From Acidobacteriota bacterium (lineage in GTDB: Bacteria > Acidobacteriota > Terriglobia > Acidiferrales > UBA7541): a DNA stretch of 64,000 bases. This document shows, piece after piece, positions 29,658-40,909 of the stretch (the stretch's first letter is position 1; each line of letters starts with the position of its first letter). The notes under the pieces are model-generated. The model had not been told where the DNA came from. It was given only the letters and a program-made list of their open reading frames with translations, and ran no database searches. The stretch spans positions 64,664 through 128,663 of the forward strand of contig QHYI01000118.1 of NCBI GenBank assembly GCA_003223245.1, in the 5' to 3' direction. A program made the translations under genes and the position numbers.

Positions 29658-30610
29658 AGACGCTCGTTTGGAAAACTGAGTTTTCCGTCTTGTCGTTGAG
29701 CTGGCGGCTTTTCTTGTTGTTGATTCTTACGGTAGTCATCGCAATCCGCGCATATGGCCAGTCGTCGCTTAACGAATGTACCCGGGCTTTTTATCGCGGG
29801 GACTATGCCCTGGCTGTTCAATTGGCGGAGAAACATCTGCATAAATACCCCAAGGATGTGCCAGTCCGAGTAGTTTTGGCTCGGGCGGAGCTTGCTCAAG
29901 GGAAACCTCTCCAGGCTTTTGAAGAGCTTCGGACTGTGCTCGAATCCGATCCGAAAAGCATCGACGCGCTTTATTATTTGTCTGTTGCTTCCAAAGAGCT
30001 CTCGCAAAACGAATATCAGCGGCTATTTGCAATAGCTCCGGACTCCTTCCGTGTGCACCAGCTTCTCGGCGAGGCCGCTTGGAGTTCAAAAAACCCCACG
30101 GAAGCTGAACACGAATTCGACAAAGCCCTGGAAGTGAATCCTCGGTCCGCTGAGGTTTCAACGGAATTAGCCGAGCTGAAGCGGTCGCAATCGAAGTTCG
30201 ATGAGGCGATTACATACTATTTGCAGGCGGAGAAGAATGGACCGCCGAACTATGACGTCGCCTATGGACTGGGCGCTTGCTATACATACAAGCAGGAGTA
30301 CTCTCAAGCGATTGAATGGCTAAAGAAGGCGGTGGCTCTGGCTCCAGATGCTGTTGCCGGCCGGTTTGCCCTCGGCAACGCATTGTTTCAGGATGGACAG
30401 TTCACGGCCGCCATCCCCGAATTGAAGGATGCTCTGCGGCGCGAGCCGCGGATGAAGCAAGCGTATTTCCTGCTTGGGCGGGCCTATTCCAAGCTTGGAA
30501 AGCCTGAAGAAGCAAGAGTGGCAATCCAAAAGCTGGACGAACTTAATCGCTCCGAGGTGCCAGAAGAGAGGAAAAAAACATCGGCCCCGGTCACGCCAAA
30601 ACCCGAGTAA
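29654..30610 (+). CDS. TPR-repeat protein
   Basis: AYGLGACYTYKQEYSQAIEWLKKAVALAPDA; ATGA overlap with upstream TPR gene. Confidence 0.9.
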   Translation: MKTLVWKTEFSVLSLSWRLFLLLILTVVIAIRAYGQSSLNECTRAFYRGDYALAVQLAEKHLHKYPKDVPVRVVLARAELAQGKPLQAFEELRTVLESDPKSIDALYYLSVASKELSQNEYQRLFAIAPDSFRVHQLLGEAAWSSKNPTEAEHEFDKALEVNPRSAEVSTELAELKRSQSKFDEAITYYLQAEKNGPPNYDVAYGLGACYTYKQEYSQAIEWLKKAVALAPDAVAGRFALGNALFQDGQFTAAIPELKDALRREPRMKQAYFLLGRAYSKLGKPEEARVAIQKLDELNRSEVPEERKKTSAPVTPKPE

Positions 30611-30661
30611 CTCCGATAGTTTCCCGGAGGGAATTGTTGCCTTTGATCCTCTTAATCCCAG

Positions 30662-31825
30662 CTATTTGGAGACTTTCAGCAGCACGGCGCCGTGGCTCGG
30701 CACTTCTGCAGCGTAGGAACCTTGCGCCGCGCCCAGATCTTTGTGGTCCAAAAGATCACGAAGCTTCGCTGAGGCTGGCGCACCAATCGTCTTGAATTCA
30801 AGGGTCATCTTGATAGCAGACTCGCTGCGATTGAATAGCCCCACGGCTTGACTGTCGTCCGCCAGCGGCCTCGCCCAAATCTCCAACGGGCCTTCCTGCC
30901 AAAAGCGGTGTCCTTGTATTCCCTTCGGGTCCTGATCGACGGCAATCACTTCAGAATTCGTAAGAAGTTCCTTCGTTTCCGCAGACATGGTCCGAAGATC
31001 GTTGCCTGCCAGCAGCGGCGCAGCCAGGATTGCCCATAGCGCCAAGTGCGTGCGATATTCCTCGCGATTCATTTTGCCGTTGCCGATTTCCAGCATGTCC
31101 GGATCATTCCAGTGTCCCGGACCGGCAAACTTCTCCAGACCGTTTTGTCCAAATCCTATAAGAGACATGCTGTCGTAACTATCGCTTATGTCTCCCGTGG
31201 TCCTCCACAAATTGCCGGTTTTCGGCCCCCATCGCCATGGCGCTTTCACGCCCCAGTTGCAAATGCTGAACACGATGGGGCGGCCGGACTGCGCCAGAGC
31301 GTCGCGGAATTTCGCGTATTGCACCTCCGGATCGAGACCCTCCGCATTGCACCAATCGATCTTCACATAATCGATTCCCCAGGAAGCATACGTTTTGGCG
31401 TCTTGAACCTCATGGTTTAGGCTCCCCGGCCGCTTTTCACAAGTGCCCGTGCCCGCATCGGTGTAAATCCCCAGTTTCAAGCCCTTGCTGTGAACGTAAT
31501 CCGCCAACGCTTTCATCCCTTCGGGAAACCTTTCGGGATCGGCGACGATGGTCCCCTGGGCATCGCGACTCACCTGCCAGCAGTCGTCTATGTTCACGTA
31601 CTGATAGCCGGCCGCCTTCATCCCGCTGGTGACCATGGCATCTGCCATTTCGCGAATGAGTTTGTCGCTCACGTTGCAGCCAAACTTGTTCCAACTGTTC
31701 CAACCCATTGGCGGAGTTAGCGCCAGCGAACCAGAAGCCTGGGGGAAGGCGGATGGGGCGAACCAAGGAGCTGCGAAGACAAGGAGGAACACTGCAAACC
31801 GAGTGACCGGGCAAGGGCGTGTCAT
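30662..31825 (-). CDS. GH27 alpha-galactosidase
   Basis: LTPPMGWNSWNKFGCNVSD, YQYVNIDDCWQ, YVKIDWCN, GHWNDPDMLEIGNG. Confidence 0.95.
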   Translation of the reverse strand: MTRPCPVTRFAVFLLVFAAPWFAPSAFPQASGSLALTPPMGWNSWNKFGCNVSDKLIREMADAMVTSGMKAAGYQYVNIDDCWQVSRDAQGTIVADPERFPEGMKALADYVHSKGLKLGIYTDAGTGTCEKRPGSLNHEVQDAKTYASWGIDYVKIDWCNAEGLDPEVQYAKFRDALAQSGRPIVFSICNWGVKAPWRWGPKTGNLWRTTGDISDSYDSMSLIGFGQNGLEKFAGPGHWNDPDMLEIGNGKMNREEYRTHLALWAILAAPLLAGNDLRTMSAETKELLTNSEVIAVDQDPKGIQGHRFWQEGPLEIWARPLADDSQAVGLFNRSESAIKMTLEFKTIGAPASAKLRDLLDHKDLGAAQGSYAAEVPSHGAVLLKVSK

Positions 31826-31853
31826 AGGTGAAATCCTCGCATAAAAGCCATGC

Positions 31854-31865
31854 GTAACCGCTTAC
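31854..31865. promoter_or_regulatory. Candidate LacI-type operator between GH27 and a CRTAC1 gene
   Basis: GTAACCGCTTAC within GCGTAACCGCTTACGC; fits GTAAnCGnTTAC. Confidence 0.55.
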
Positions 31866-31897
31866 GCGGAGCCTAGCACGTCTCACGGAAAAGTGCG

Positions 31898-33868
31898 ATG
31901 CTATTCGCGGCATCGCAAGGCGCTACTTCCCTGACTCGAAATCTTGTGCAGAAACCGAGAACGACCTGCGGCCGGAAGGTTAGCCGTTCGCGGATTTCGC
32001 TGCGTTTCTTAGGAGCGGCACGAAGAAGCATGCGCAAGGGCATTTTTTGCTGGAGTTGTCTGACCGCCACCGTGTTGTTGTCTTGGCTTTGGCAAAGCGC
32101 TTCTTCTCAGGAACCTGAGGAACGCAAGCCGCAAAAGCAGGAGTCCACAGGAGTGGCGACCGGCACGCCTCACGCTCCCGTGAAAGACGCCATGTCCCGC
32201 CCGATCACGGCTGGGGGATTTGTAGACGGCGCGCCAATCGTATTCGCAGATATCACGAAGCAAGCCGGTCTTGGCAAGTTCCACCATCGCTCTGGAACTC
32301 CAGAAAAGGCGACTATCCTCGAGACCCCTGGTTCGGGTGTAGCTCTGCTTGATTATGACAATGACGGCTGGCTGGACATCTATCTGCTCAACGGATCCAC
32401 GTTTGCGGCCTTGAAAGGGAAGGAGCCCGCTCCCCGCGCTATGCTGCTGCACAACAATCATGACGGTACCTTCACCGATGTAACTGCCAAAGCCGGCGTG
32501 CCCAATGAGCGATGGGGATTCGGCGTGGCTGTAGGCGATTACGATAATGATGGCTGGCCGGACATTTACGTTGCGAATTACGGAAAGAACCGTCTCTATC
32601 ACAACAATCACGATGGAACCTTCACTGATGTGGCTGAGAAAGCCGGCGTCATTCTTGGTGGTTGGTCCACGGGGCCAACTTGGGGCGACTATGATCGGGA
32701 CGGTTTGCTGGATTTGTTTGTGCCAGGCTACGTGCAGTTCGATGCCGAGCATCCTCCTCTAGCTGGGCAAGGTGGAATCAGCCCGAGCGCATGCCAATAT
32801 CGCGGCGTGAGTTTCGCCATGTGCGGCCCTCGCGGTTTGCCGGGGGAAAGCGATCATCTGTTTCACAACAATGGCGATGGCACATTCACCGATGTCAGTC
32901 GAAAAGCTGGCGTCGCCGACCCGCAGCATTATTACGGCTTGGCCTCGGTATTGGTGGATGAGGATGACGACGGCTGGCTTGATTTGGCCGTGGCCAACGA
33001 CTCCGTTCCCCGGTATCTGTACCGCAATCTTCGCAATGGCACTTTCGAGGATGTGAGTTATCTGTCCGGGTTCGCCCTAACCAATGAAGGGTTGGCGCAA
33101 GCGTCCATGGGAATCGCCGTGGGAGACTACAACCGGGACGGCAAAGTCGACTTCTTATTTACGACATTCTCGGACGACTACAAGACACTCTATCGAAATG
33201 ATGGCGGGAATAATTTCTCTGACATTACGTTTCGCGCGGGATTAGGCGGTCCCACCATTCCTTTCCTCGGGTGGGGGGCCGGGTTTCTAGACTTCGATAA
33301 TGATGGACTCCTGGACATTTTCCTGGCCAATGGCCACGTTTACCCCGCGGTGGACCAGCGCGACTGGGGCACAACCTGGGCGCAGCGACCACAGTTGTTC
33401 CGCAATCTCGATGGCGCTAAGTTTCAAGAAGTTCCTCCCGCAACAGGGAGCGGCTTGGCGGATGTCATTCCCGCGCGCGGCGCGGCGTTCGGGGACCTCT
33501 TCAACGACGGCCACATTGACGTTGTCTTAAACAACATGGACTCGGCGCCTGCGCTCCTCAGAAATGTTGTAAAAAACGGCAACCATTGGATCACATTTCA
33601 ATTAATTGGCGGACCAAAGAGTCCGCGGGATGCCATCGGCGCGAAGATTTTTGTGGCTGCCGGAGGTGTTCGCCAACGCGGTGACGTGATCAGCGGCGGA
33701 AGCTACGGGTCGAGCTCGGATCCGCGACTGCATTTCGGATTGGGTTCTGCGACGAAAGTGGAAAAAGTTGAGATTCATTGGCCCGACGGCAAGACGGAAG
33801 AAATTTCCGTGCCAAGTGTGGATCGAATCCTGACGGTGGTCGAAGGAAAGGGAGCTGTTGAGAAATAG
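31898..33868 (+). CDS. CRTAC1-family protein (FG-GAP/VCBS repeats + ASPIC/UnbV)
   Basis: Repeated [18 protein letters not shown] / [17 protein letters not shown] and C-terminal GSYGSSSDPRLHFGLGSATKVEKVEIHWPDGK. Confidence 0.95.
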   Translation: MLFAASQGATSLTRNLVQKPRTTCGRKVSRSRISLRFLGAARRSMRKGIFCWSCLTATVLLSWLWQSASSQEPEERKPQKQESTGVATGTPHAPVKDAMSRPITAGGFVDGAPIVFADITKQAGLGKFHHRSGTPEKATILETPGSGVALLDYDNDGWLDIYLLNGSTFAALKGKEPAPRAMLLHNNHDGTFTDVTAKAGVPNERWGFGVAVGDYDNDGWPDIYVANYGKNRLYHNNHDGTFTDVAEKAGVILGGWSTGPTWGDYDRDGLLDLFVPGYVQFDAEHPPLAGQGGISPSACQYRGVSFAMCGPRGLPGESDHLFHNNGDGTFTDVSRKAGVADPQHYYGLASVLVDEDDDGWLDLAVANDSVPRYLYRNLRNGTFEDVSYLSGFALTNEGLAQASMGIAVGDYNRDGKVDFLFTTFSDDYKTLYRNDGGNNFSDITFRAGLGGPTIPFLGWGAGFLDFDNDGLLDIFLANGHVYPAVDQRDWGTTWAQRPQLFRNLDGAKFQEVPPATGSGLADVIPARGAAFGDLFNDGHIDVVLNNMDSAPALLRNVVKNGNHWITFQLIGGPKSPRDAIGAKIFVAAGGVRQRGDVISGGSYGSSSDPRLHFGLGSATKVEKVEIHWPDGKTEEISVPSVDRILTVVEGKGAVEK

Positions 33869-35105
33869 CCTGCCCAGATTCTTTACGTTGGCCGGGGGAC
33901 CTGCCCTGAGTGTGATATTTCAGCTCCGAGTTGTCCGTTGTTTTTCCCTGTGCTGTGTAGCCGCCTGTGCTTTTTCCCTTTCCTGTCCGGGCCACTCTCA
34001 GACAAAATCAAGCCACGCAAGCAGCTTTTCCGACTTTCGCCCGCGAAAGGAACTGCCAGGGGAGGGCTTCGTAGGCCCGCACGCTTGCGTAAGTTGCCAC
34101 GCTCAAAAGAGCAGTTCGCATTCGCAGACCGCCATGGCACATGCCTTGCAAAAGCCCTCCGAAAGCCCAGTGCTGAAGACACATCCCCGAATGACTTTTC
34201 GCAGCGGACAGTTTTTGTACGAGATCGTAAGCGACGGCACGCAGAGCGTGTACCGCGTAACTGACGGAAAGGAAACTCTCGATGAGCCGATTCTTTATGC
34301 GTTTGGTAACGCGCACGTTGCCCAAACTTACGTTTTCCGTCACGGGGGAAAACTACTGGAGGGGCGCGTGAGCTACTATGCGTCCATCGATGGATTGGAC
34401 TGGACGGTTGGGGACGCACTCGATCCTCCACCAGACCTGGAAGAGGCAGCGGGACGGGATATCGACAGCGATGAGGCGCGTAATTGCTTCAGTTGCCACG
34501 GGACCGCGGCACTGGCAAATGGAAGACTTCAGCTCGATCCTTTGATTCCTGGGGTAAGTTGCGAAGCCTGCCACGGGCCGGGACAGAAGCACGCCATGGC
34601 AAAGCTTCTCGAAACGGGAGCGGATTCCATGATCTTTAATCCCAAGACTCTTGACGCGGAGACGTTATCGCAGGAATTCTGCGGGGCATGCCATCGCGGA
34701 GTGGATTCGGTTGCCGTGATGCCGGACCTCGGCGGCGTCAGTAATGTCCGCTTCCAGCCCTATCGATTGTTTAACAGCCGCGGCCACGACGCTAAGGATC
34801 CGCGCCTGACTTGTACCGCCTGCCACGACCCGCACTTGAATCTGGGTCAGCAGGACGCCGGCAATGACTCTCATTGCAAAATCTGTCACGATCCGGGAAC
34901 CGCAGCGCAAACGCGGCACACTAAACAAGACAAGTCAGCGGGCGCCAAACGTCGCGAGGCTTCTTCACTCAGCACAAAATGCCCGGTGGCGGGCGATAAA
35001 TGCATGAGTTGCCACATGCCCAAGGTGGAGGTCCCCGGCTCGCACTTCCAATTTACCGACCATCGTATTCGAATTGTGCGGCCGGGCGAGCCATACCCTT
35101 ACTAA
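33858..35105 (+). CDS. Multiheme c-type cytochrome with seven CXXCH motifs
   Basis: CVSCH, CFSCH, CEACH, CGACH, CTACH, CKICH, CMSCH; secreted; TTG start overlaps the CRTAC1 stop by 11 nt. Confidence 0.9.
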   Translation: MRNSLPRFFTLAGGPALSVIFQLRVVRCFSLCCVAACAFSLSCPGHSQTKSSHASSFSDFRPRKELPGEGFVGPHACVSCHAQKSSSHSQTAMAHALQKPSESPVLKTHPRMTFRSGQFLYEIVSDGTQSVYRVTDGKETLDEPILYAFGNAHVAQTYVFRHGGKLLEGRVSYYASIDGLDWTVGDALDPPPDLEEAAGRDIDSDEARNCFSCHGTAALANGRLQLDPLIPGVSCEACHGPGQKHAMAKLLETGADSMIFNPKTLDAETLSQEFCGACHRGVDSVAVMPDLGGVSNVRFQPYRLFNSRGHDAKDPRLTCTACHDPHLNLGQQDAGNDSHCKICHDPGTAAQTRHTKQDKSAGAKRREASSLSTKCPVAGDKCMSCHMPKVEVPGSHFQFTDHRIRIVRPGEPYPY

Positions 35106-35118
35106 GTTGGGTCCGGAA

Positions 35119-36876
35119 TCACGCGATTCCAGAACCTTCAACAATGGTGATGTAGCGGTCAATGGGAAGCTCCGTGAAGGTTTCCACGTGCTCGCTCGGG
35201 TGCGGCCAACGAACCTCCAGCTTGTCTATCTTCTTACGTGTGCCAATCCCCAGCACTTCACGCGGGTCATGTGAAGAAAGATAGCTGCCGCCTCCAACTT
35301 TGAGCCTGGTGCGCTTCAGATTTCCCGCCTGCCACATAATAGTCGCGCCGATGGCATCGGGATTGGATTTCTTGCCGATCAGGCGCAAGCCGAGCCAATG
35401 ATTTTCGGCTGCGGCGTTGTTCTCTAACAGCAGGGGCGGCCCGTCATTAACCGCGACGAGAACATCCAGCGCGCCATCGTTGTTGAAGTCTCCTACCGCC
35501 ATCCCGCGTGCCGCAAAGCTCTCCGCGAAAACCGGGCCGGCTAGTGTGCCGACGTTCTCGAGCACCCGGCCATTGTTGTGCAACAGCAGCAGCGGCTCTT
35601 TGTATCGGATATGGCTCGAATGGGATTCAATCTTGTCATCGGGATGTCCATTGGCGATGAAAAGGTCCACGTTGCCGTCGTTGTCATAATCGAAAAACTT
35701 CACTCCCCACCCGCTCATCAAGCGCGTCAAACGCCCCAGACCCATGGATCCGGCCTTGTCCTCGAAGGTAAGGTCATGGTTGTTCCGGTAGATGGAATAC
35801 ATCTCCTGATCCACGTTCGTGACGAAGAGGTCCTGCCAACCGTCTTGATCGTAATCCGCCGAATCCACACCCATACCGGATCGCTCGCGGCCATTCTGGC
35901 TGTAGGCCACGCCTGCTTCAAGCGCAGCGTCTTCGAACTTTCCGTTGTGCTTGTTCACAAAAAGAAAATTCGCGACCGTATCGTTGGCCACAAACAAATC
36001 CATCCAGCCGTCGTTATTGACGTCTGTGGCGACAACACCCCAGGCCTTTCCCAGTGCCTTCGCAATCCCCGACTCCGCGCTGACATCCGTAAACGTGCCG
36101 TCACCGTTGTTGTGAAACAGCCAGCTCGCTGCCGGCGCATATACCCGCGGAATGCAATAGAACCTTTCACCCGTCTTTTCGTTGCCGCAAAATTTGTTCT
36201 TTGACTTGTCAAAATCAACAAAACGACAGACAAATAGATCGAGCCGGCCATCGTGGTCATAATCAAACCACACAGCGCTTGAGGCCCAGCCAGGGGCCGC
36301 CACCCCCGCCTTTTGTGTCACATCCGCAAATGTTCCGTCGCCATTGTTGTGATACAGAATGCTCCTGCCGTACTGCGTCACGTAAAGGTCCGGCCAGCCG
36401 TCGCCGTCGTAGTCTCCTCCGGCCACGCCCATTCCATAGCCACCGCCGGGAACACCCGCTTTCTTTGTGACATCCGTAAACGTGCCGTCGCGATTGTTAC
36501 GATAAAGTGCGTTACTGAGGGGCGAGCTCGGCGCAAAAAAATCGCACTTCCCGCTGTTAACCAGATAAATGTCCATCCAACCGTCGTTGTCGTAGTCCAG
36601 GAAGGCACAGCCCGCCCCCGTAGTTTCGGGCAAATAGTAATCCGGCGAGCGTCCGTTCACGTGACGCCACGTGATTCCGGTCGTGGAGGAAGGCACTTCT
36701 TCAAACAATGGCCGGGCCGAGGTTTGCAAAGAACTTGGTGACTTCACAGAATTCTGCTTCGGCCAAAAAGGAAGGTTTGGAACTCTTGTTAGGCACCCGC
36801 CCCCAGCAAGCGACAGCCTCCAGAGGAATTTCCGCCGCGTCCAATGGGGCATCACGGTTGTTCGCCGCATGACCAA
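35119..36876 (-). CDS. CRTAC1-family protein (FG-GAP/VCBS + ASPIC/UnbV), possible Tat signal
   Basis: [73 protein letters not shown] near the N-terminus; start could be 36852. Confidence 0.94.
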   Translation of the reverse strand: MVMRRTTVMPHWTRRKFLWRLSLAGGGCLTRVPNLPFWPKQNSVKSPSSLQTSARPLFEEVPSSTTGITWRHVNGRSPDYYLPETTGAGCAFLDYDNDGWMDIYLVNSGKCDFFAPSSPLSNALYRNNRDGTFTDVTKKAGVPGGGYGMGVAGGDYDGDGWPDLYVTQYGRSILYHNNGDGTFADVTQKAGVAAPGWASSAVWFDYDHDGRLDLFVCRFVDFDKSKNKFCGNEKTGERFYCIPRVYAPAASWLFHNNGDGTFTDVSAESGIAKALGKAWGVVATDVNNDGWMDLFVANDTVANFLFVNKHNGKFEDAALEAGVAYSQNGRERSGMGVDSADYDQDGWQDLFVTNVDQEMYSIYRNNHDLTFEDKAGSMGLGRLTRLMSGWGVKFFDYDNDGNVDLFIANGHPDDKIESHSSHIRYKEPLLLLHNNGRVLENVGTLAGPVFAESFAARGMAVGDFNNDGALDVLVAVNDGPPLLLENNAAAENHWLGLRLIGKKSNPDAIGATIMWQAGNLKRTRLKVGGGSYLSSHDPREVLGIGTRKKIDKLEVRWPHPSEHVETFTELPIDRYITIVEGSGIA

Positions 36877-36929
36877 GTTTTGGGTACTGCGTGTCGGCTT
36901 GACGGGTTCAAGGCATCCACAGTGCCGAC

Positions 36930-38379
<1,450 letters not shown>

Positions 38380-38505
38380 TCACGCCGGGATCAAGCACGC
38401 CATACGGGTTCGCGGAAACGCAATCTTTACCGCTGTGCATACCGAAAAACTCCATCCAGCGGTTTCCCGTCGAATGACTATTGTTACTTCCCGGTCGCGC
38501 CTTCT

Positions 38506-38637
38506 GATTCCTGGGTCGCCGTCGGCCCATGGAACGCTTGAAGTATATCCTTTGACGCTGCTTCTCTTGATCGGCGTGGGCATCGGCTGGGCCATGTATC
38601 CCTTCTCCCACTGAACGTTTTGCAGGAAACAGTTCCG
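38506..38637 (+). repeat. Direct repeat copy R: decayed duplicate of the 21154-21402 gene 3' end
   Basis: Near identical to 21287-21425 but with a 1-bp (CTTTGGACG>CTTTGACG) and a 6-bp deletion plus point changes. Confidence 0.9.
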
Positions 38638-39313
38638 ACTCGCTTTTACTTCGCTCGCAGTCGATTGACTGAGTTTTTGGTAGAGACAGGGGCCAAATTG
38701 ACGCAAGTCCCGTATTTCCCGATGTTGAAGGAGGACAACGTTCGAAAGGGCTTTGTCACGATTGAGCAGTTTAGGAAGCTGCGTGAGGCGATGCCCGAAC
38801 ACCTTCGTCCATTGATAACGTTCCTGTATTTCACCGGGTGCAGAATTGGGGCTGCTCTGGCGATTACCTGGTCGCAAATGGAGTTTCAAAGTGGGACGGC
38901 GCAGCTTCGCTTAGAAGGGAACCAGACGAAAAACGAGGACCCGATTCTGCTGCCTTTACCTCTTGAAGTGAGCGAGATCTTGAAGGAACTGCCGCGCGAA
39001 GGAAAGGTGTTCGATGCCAGGAACCTGAAGGAACCTGCGCAAAGCTTTTCAAGCTGCATGCGTTAAGGTAGGATTGGGAGTGAAGACGGGCCCAAAGGTG
39101 TGGCAGTAGAAGGGCCTCATACTGCATGATTTTCGCCGGAGTGGGGTTAGGAATCTCATCCGGTCGGGCGTCCCTCGAACGATTGCCACGAGGATTTCAG
39201 GGCACCTTACCGAGTCTACTTTCGAGAGGTACAACATCGTGGACTCGACCGATTTGCATCAGGCGATGGTGGAGGTCGAGAAACATTTCGATGGCACTTT
39301 GGGTGGGAGTTGA
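38620..39313 (+). pseudogene. Tyrosine recombinase/integrase, 5'-truncated, frameshifted, in-frame stop
   Basis: RKGFVTIEQFRKLREAMPEHLRPLITFLYFTGCRIGAALAITW, then in another frame RKAFQAACVKVGLGVKTGPKVWQ*KGLILHDFRRSGVRNLIRSGVPRTIATRISGHLTESTFERYNIV. Confidence 0.88.
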
Positions 39314-39405
39314 TTGCCGTGTGGAGGGCGGTTTGATTGAGGTTTGATTGAGGTTGGGCCAAATAGGGGCAAGGCGGAGAAATAAGTCTTTTATTACCAA
39401 TCAGG

Positions 39406-39480
39406 GCCGAGGTAGCTCAGTGGTAGAGCAGCCGATTCGTAATCGGCAGGTCGCGAGTTCAACTCTCGCCCTCGGCTCCA
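39406..39480 (+). tRNA. tRNA-Thr(CGT), CCA encoded
   Basis: Full cloverleaf: acceptor GCCGAGG/CCTCGGC, D-stem GCTC/GAGC, anticodon stem GCCGA-TTCGTAA-TCGGC, T-stem GCGAG-TTCAACT-CTCGC, TCCA 3' end. Confidence 0.95.
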
Positions 39481-39500
39481 TACTTTCAATAGCTTAGCGA

Positions 39501-40171
39501 TCAGTTGACCGAAACCTGCTGCACATCTGCTGCACAAGCAATTCTCTGTTCCAGCCGCTTCATCGCCTCGGTCACCACGCTCGGCAACGTCTTGATGTAG
39601 CTCCTCTGCGTCGTTTTAACATCTTCGTGGCGCAGGATTGCTTGTCCGGGATTCCGAGTTCGTGCAGGTTCTTGGCTAAACCTCGGCGATAAGCGTGCCA
39701 GCCTTTCCAGTTTAGGCCGTTCGCCTTGAGCACTGGCTTGATCACCCGGTCAGCGAGATTGTCGAGGTCGAGTGCCCCGCCGATGCTGTTTGCGAACATC
39801 CAGCCCGACCCGGCTTGAGGTCGAATCTGGTCAAGCATGAGACGGAACGGTTGAATGATGGGCACAACGCCGGGGTTGTCCTCATCCTCGTGAGTCTTCG
39901 TCTCGTCTAGCACAACGCTGTGCCAGACCGAACGCCGAATGTTGAGGACAGACAACTCGTCGTCTTCCCACCACAAACCACGGATTTCTCCCTCCCGCAG
40001 CCCTGCAAAAGCTGCCACCCCGATCACAGCGCGAATGAGTCTCACTGAAATCTTAGGGGCATAGGTTGAACCGTCCCCGTTGACGATCAGAATCGGATCA
40101 TTCTTGAAGAGATCAAGATGTTGCTCGATTTCTGCGAGGGAGTAAGTCAATCGCTTCCGAATATTGCCCAC
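39501..40171 (-). pseudogene. Second tyrosine integrase, N-terminally truncated and frameshifted
   Basis: ORF 39572-40171 has AFAGLREGEIRGLWWEDD; after ELGIPDK another frame continues ILRHEDVKTTQRSYIKTLPSVVTEAMKRLEQRIACAADVQQVSVN*. Confidence 0.85.
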
Positions 40172-40582
40172 CGTCCGAGAGCCGGTGACCTAGGTTGGCC
40201 ATGGCGCCCACGATCCGGTCATAGCCACCGAGCCGGGATTTTCCTTCGCCATCCGCACCACCAACCGCTCGGTTTCCTCGTCAACTCGGGGACGACCCCA
40301 GGATTTGCGAAACTTCGATCCGTCGAACTTGTTGGCGATGAGCTTGCGGTACCAGGCCAGCAGCGTATCCGGTTTCGCGACAGCCGCCAATTCTTCCAAG
40401 GCCTTCCGTTTGAGCCGGTGGGCGATCTCCGCCAACGTAGCTTTTTCGGCATCGGATAACAACAACCTGCCTTTGATTTGGGCTCTCAGGATGCGGTTCT
40501 CTGCGGCCAGATATTCGTTCCTCAGTAGTAGTTCCTGGTCTACGGTTCCGGTGATGTAAGCAAGCATGCGAGCCCAAATCAT
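40150..40582 (-). mobile_element. IS transposase fragment (integrase-core type, N-terminal part, frameshifted)
   Basis: MIWARMLAYITGTVDQELLLRNEYLAAENRILRAQIKGRLLLSDAEKATLAEIAHRL...KPDTLLAWYRKLIANKFDGSKFRKSWGRPRVDEETERLVVRMAKENPGS then GYDRIVGAMANLGHRLSD in a second frame. Confidence 0.8.
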
Positions 40583-40758
40583 TCCAGAGCCTCCGTAAAC
40601 TTGATCGTCGAACCCGGATTGTACATGCTCTTGAGGTTTCAGAAAGCAGCTGTGTGACAAAATTACGAGACCGGAAACCAAGCCTTTTCAATACGTTTGA
40701 GATTTTTGACCACACGGGATCATCGGGTTGTGGAAGATAGTCCATCCGTAAATTCATG

Positions 40759-40787
40759 TTGACAGAGAGGGAATCTTGGCCTAAATT
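40759..40787 (+). promoter_or_regulatory. Putative sigma70-type promoter
   Basis: TTGACA, 17-nt spacer, TAAATT upstream of the lipoprotein gene. Confidence 0.5.
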
Positions 40788-40909
40788 TCCTCCAATAGTT
40801 CTATTCTGGGCACGTGACCAAGGATAAAAAGGCGTTCTTTCTGTCCGCTCCGCGAGCAGTTCGATCGGAAAGCCCAGCAGTGACCCGCGGAGAAAGAGAA
40901 GGCCCTGCG

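Noticed and set aside
32460-32900. Recurring DNA motif GATGG(A/C)AC(C/A)TTCAC(C/T)GATGT
   Set aside because: Encodes the repeated HDGTFTDV motif of FG-GAP/VCBS propeller blades; a protein repeat, not a CRISPR or DNA array.
39331-39356. Short tandem repeat GGTTTGATTGA x2
   Set aside because: Only two copies, noncoding, no evident function; may be slippage near the integrase pseudogene end.
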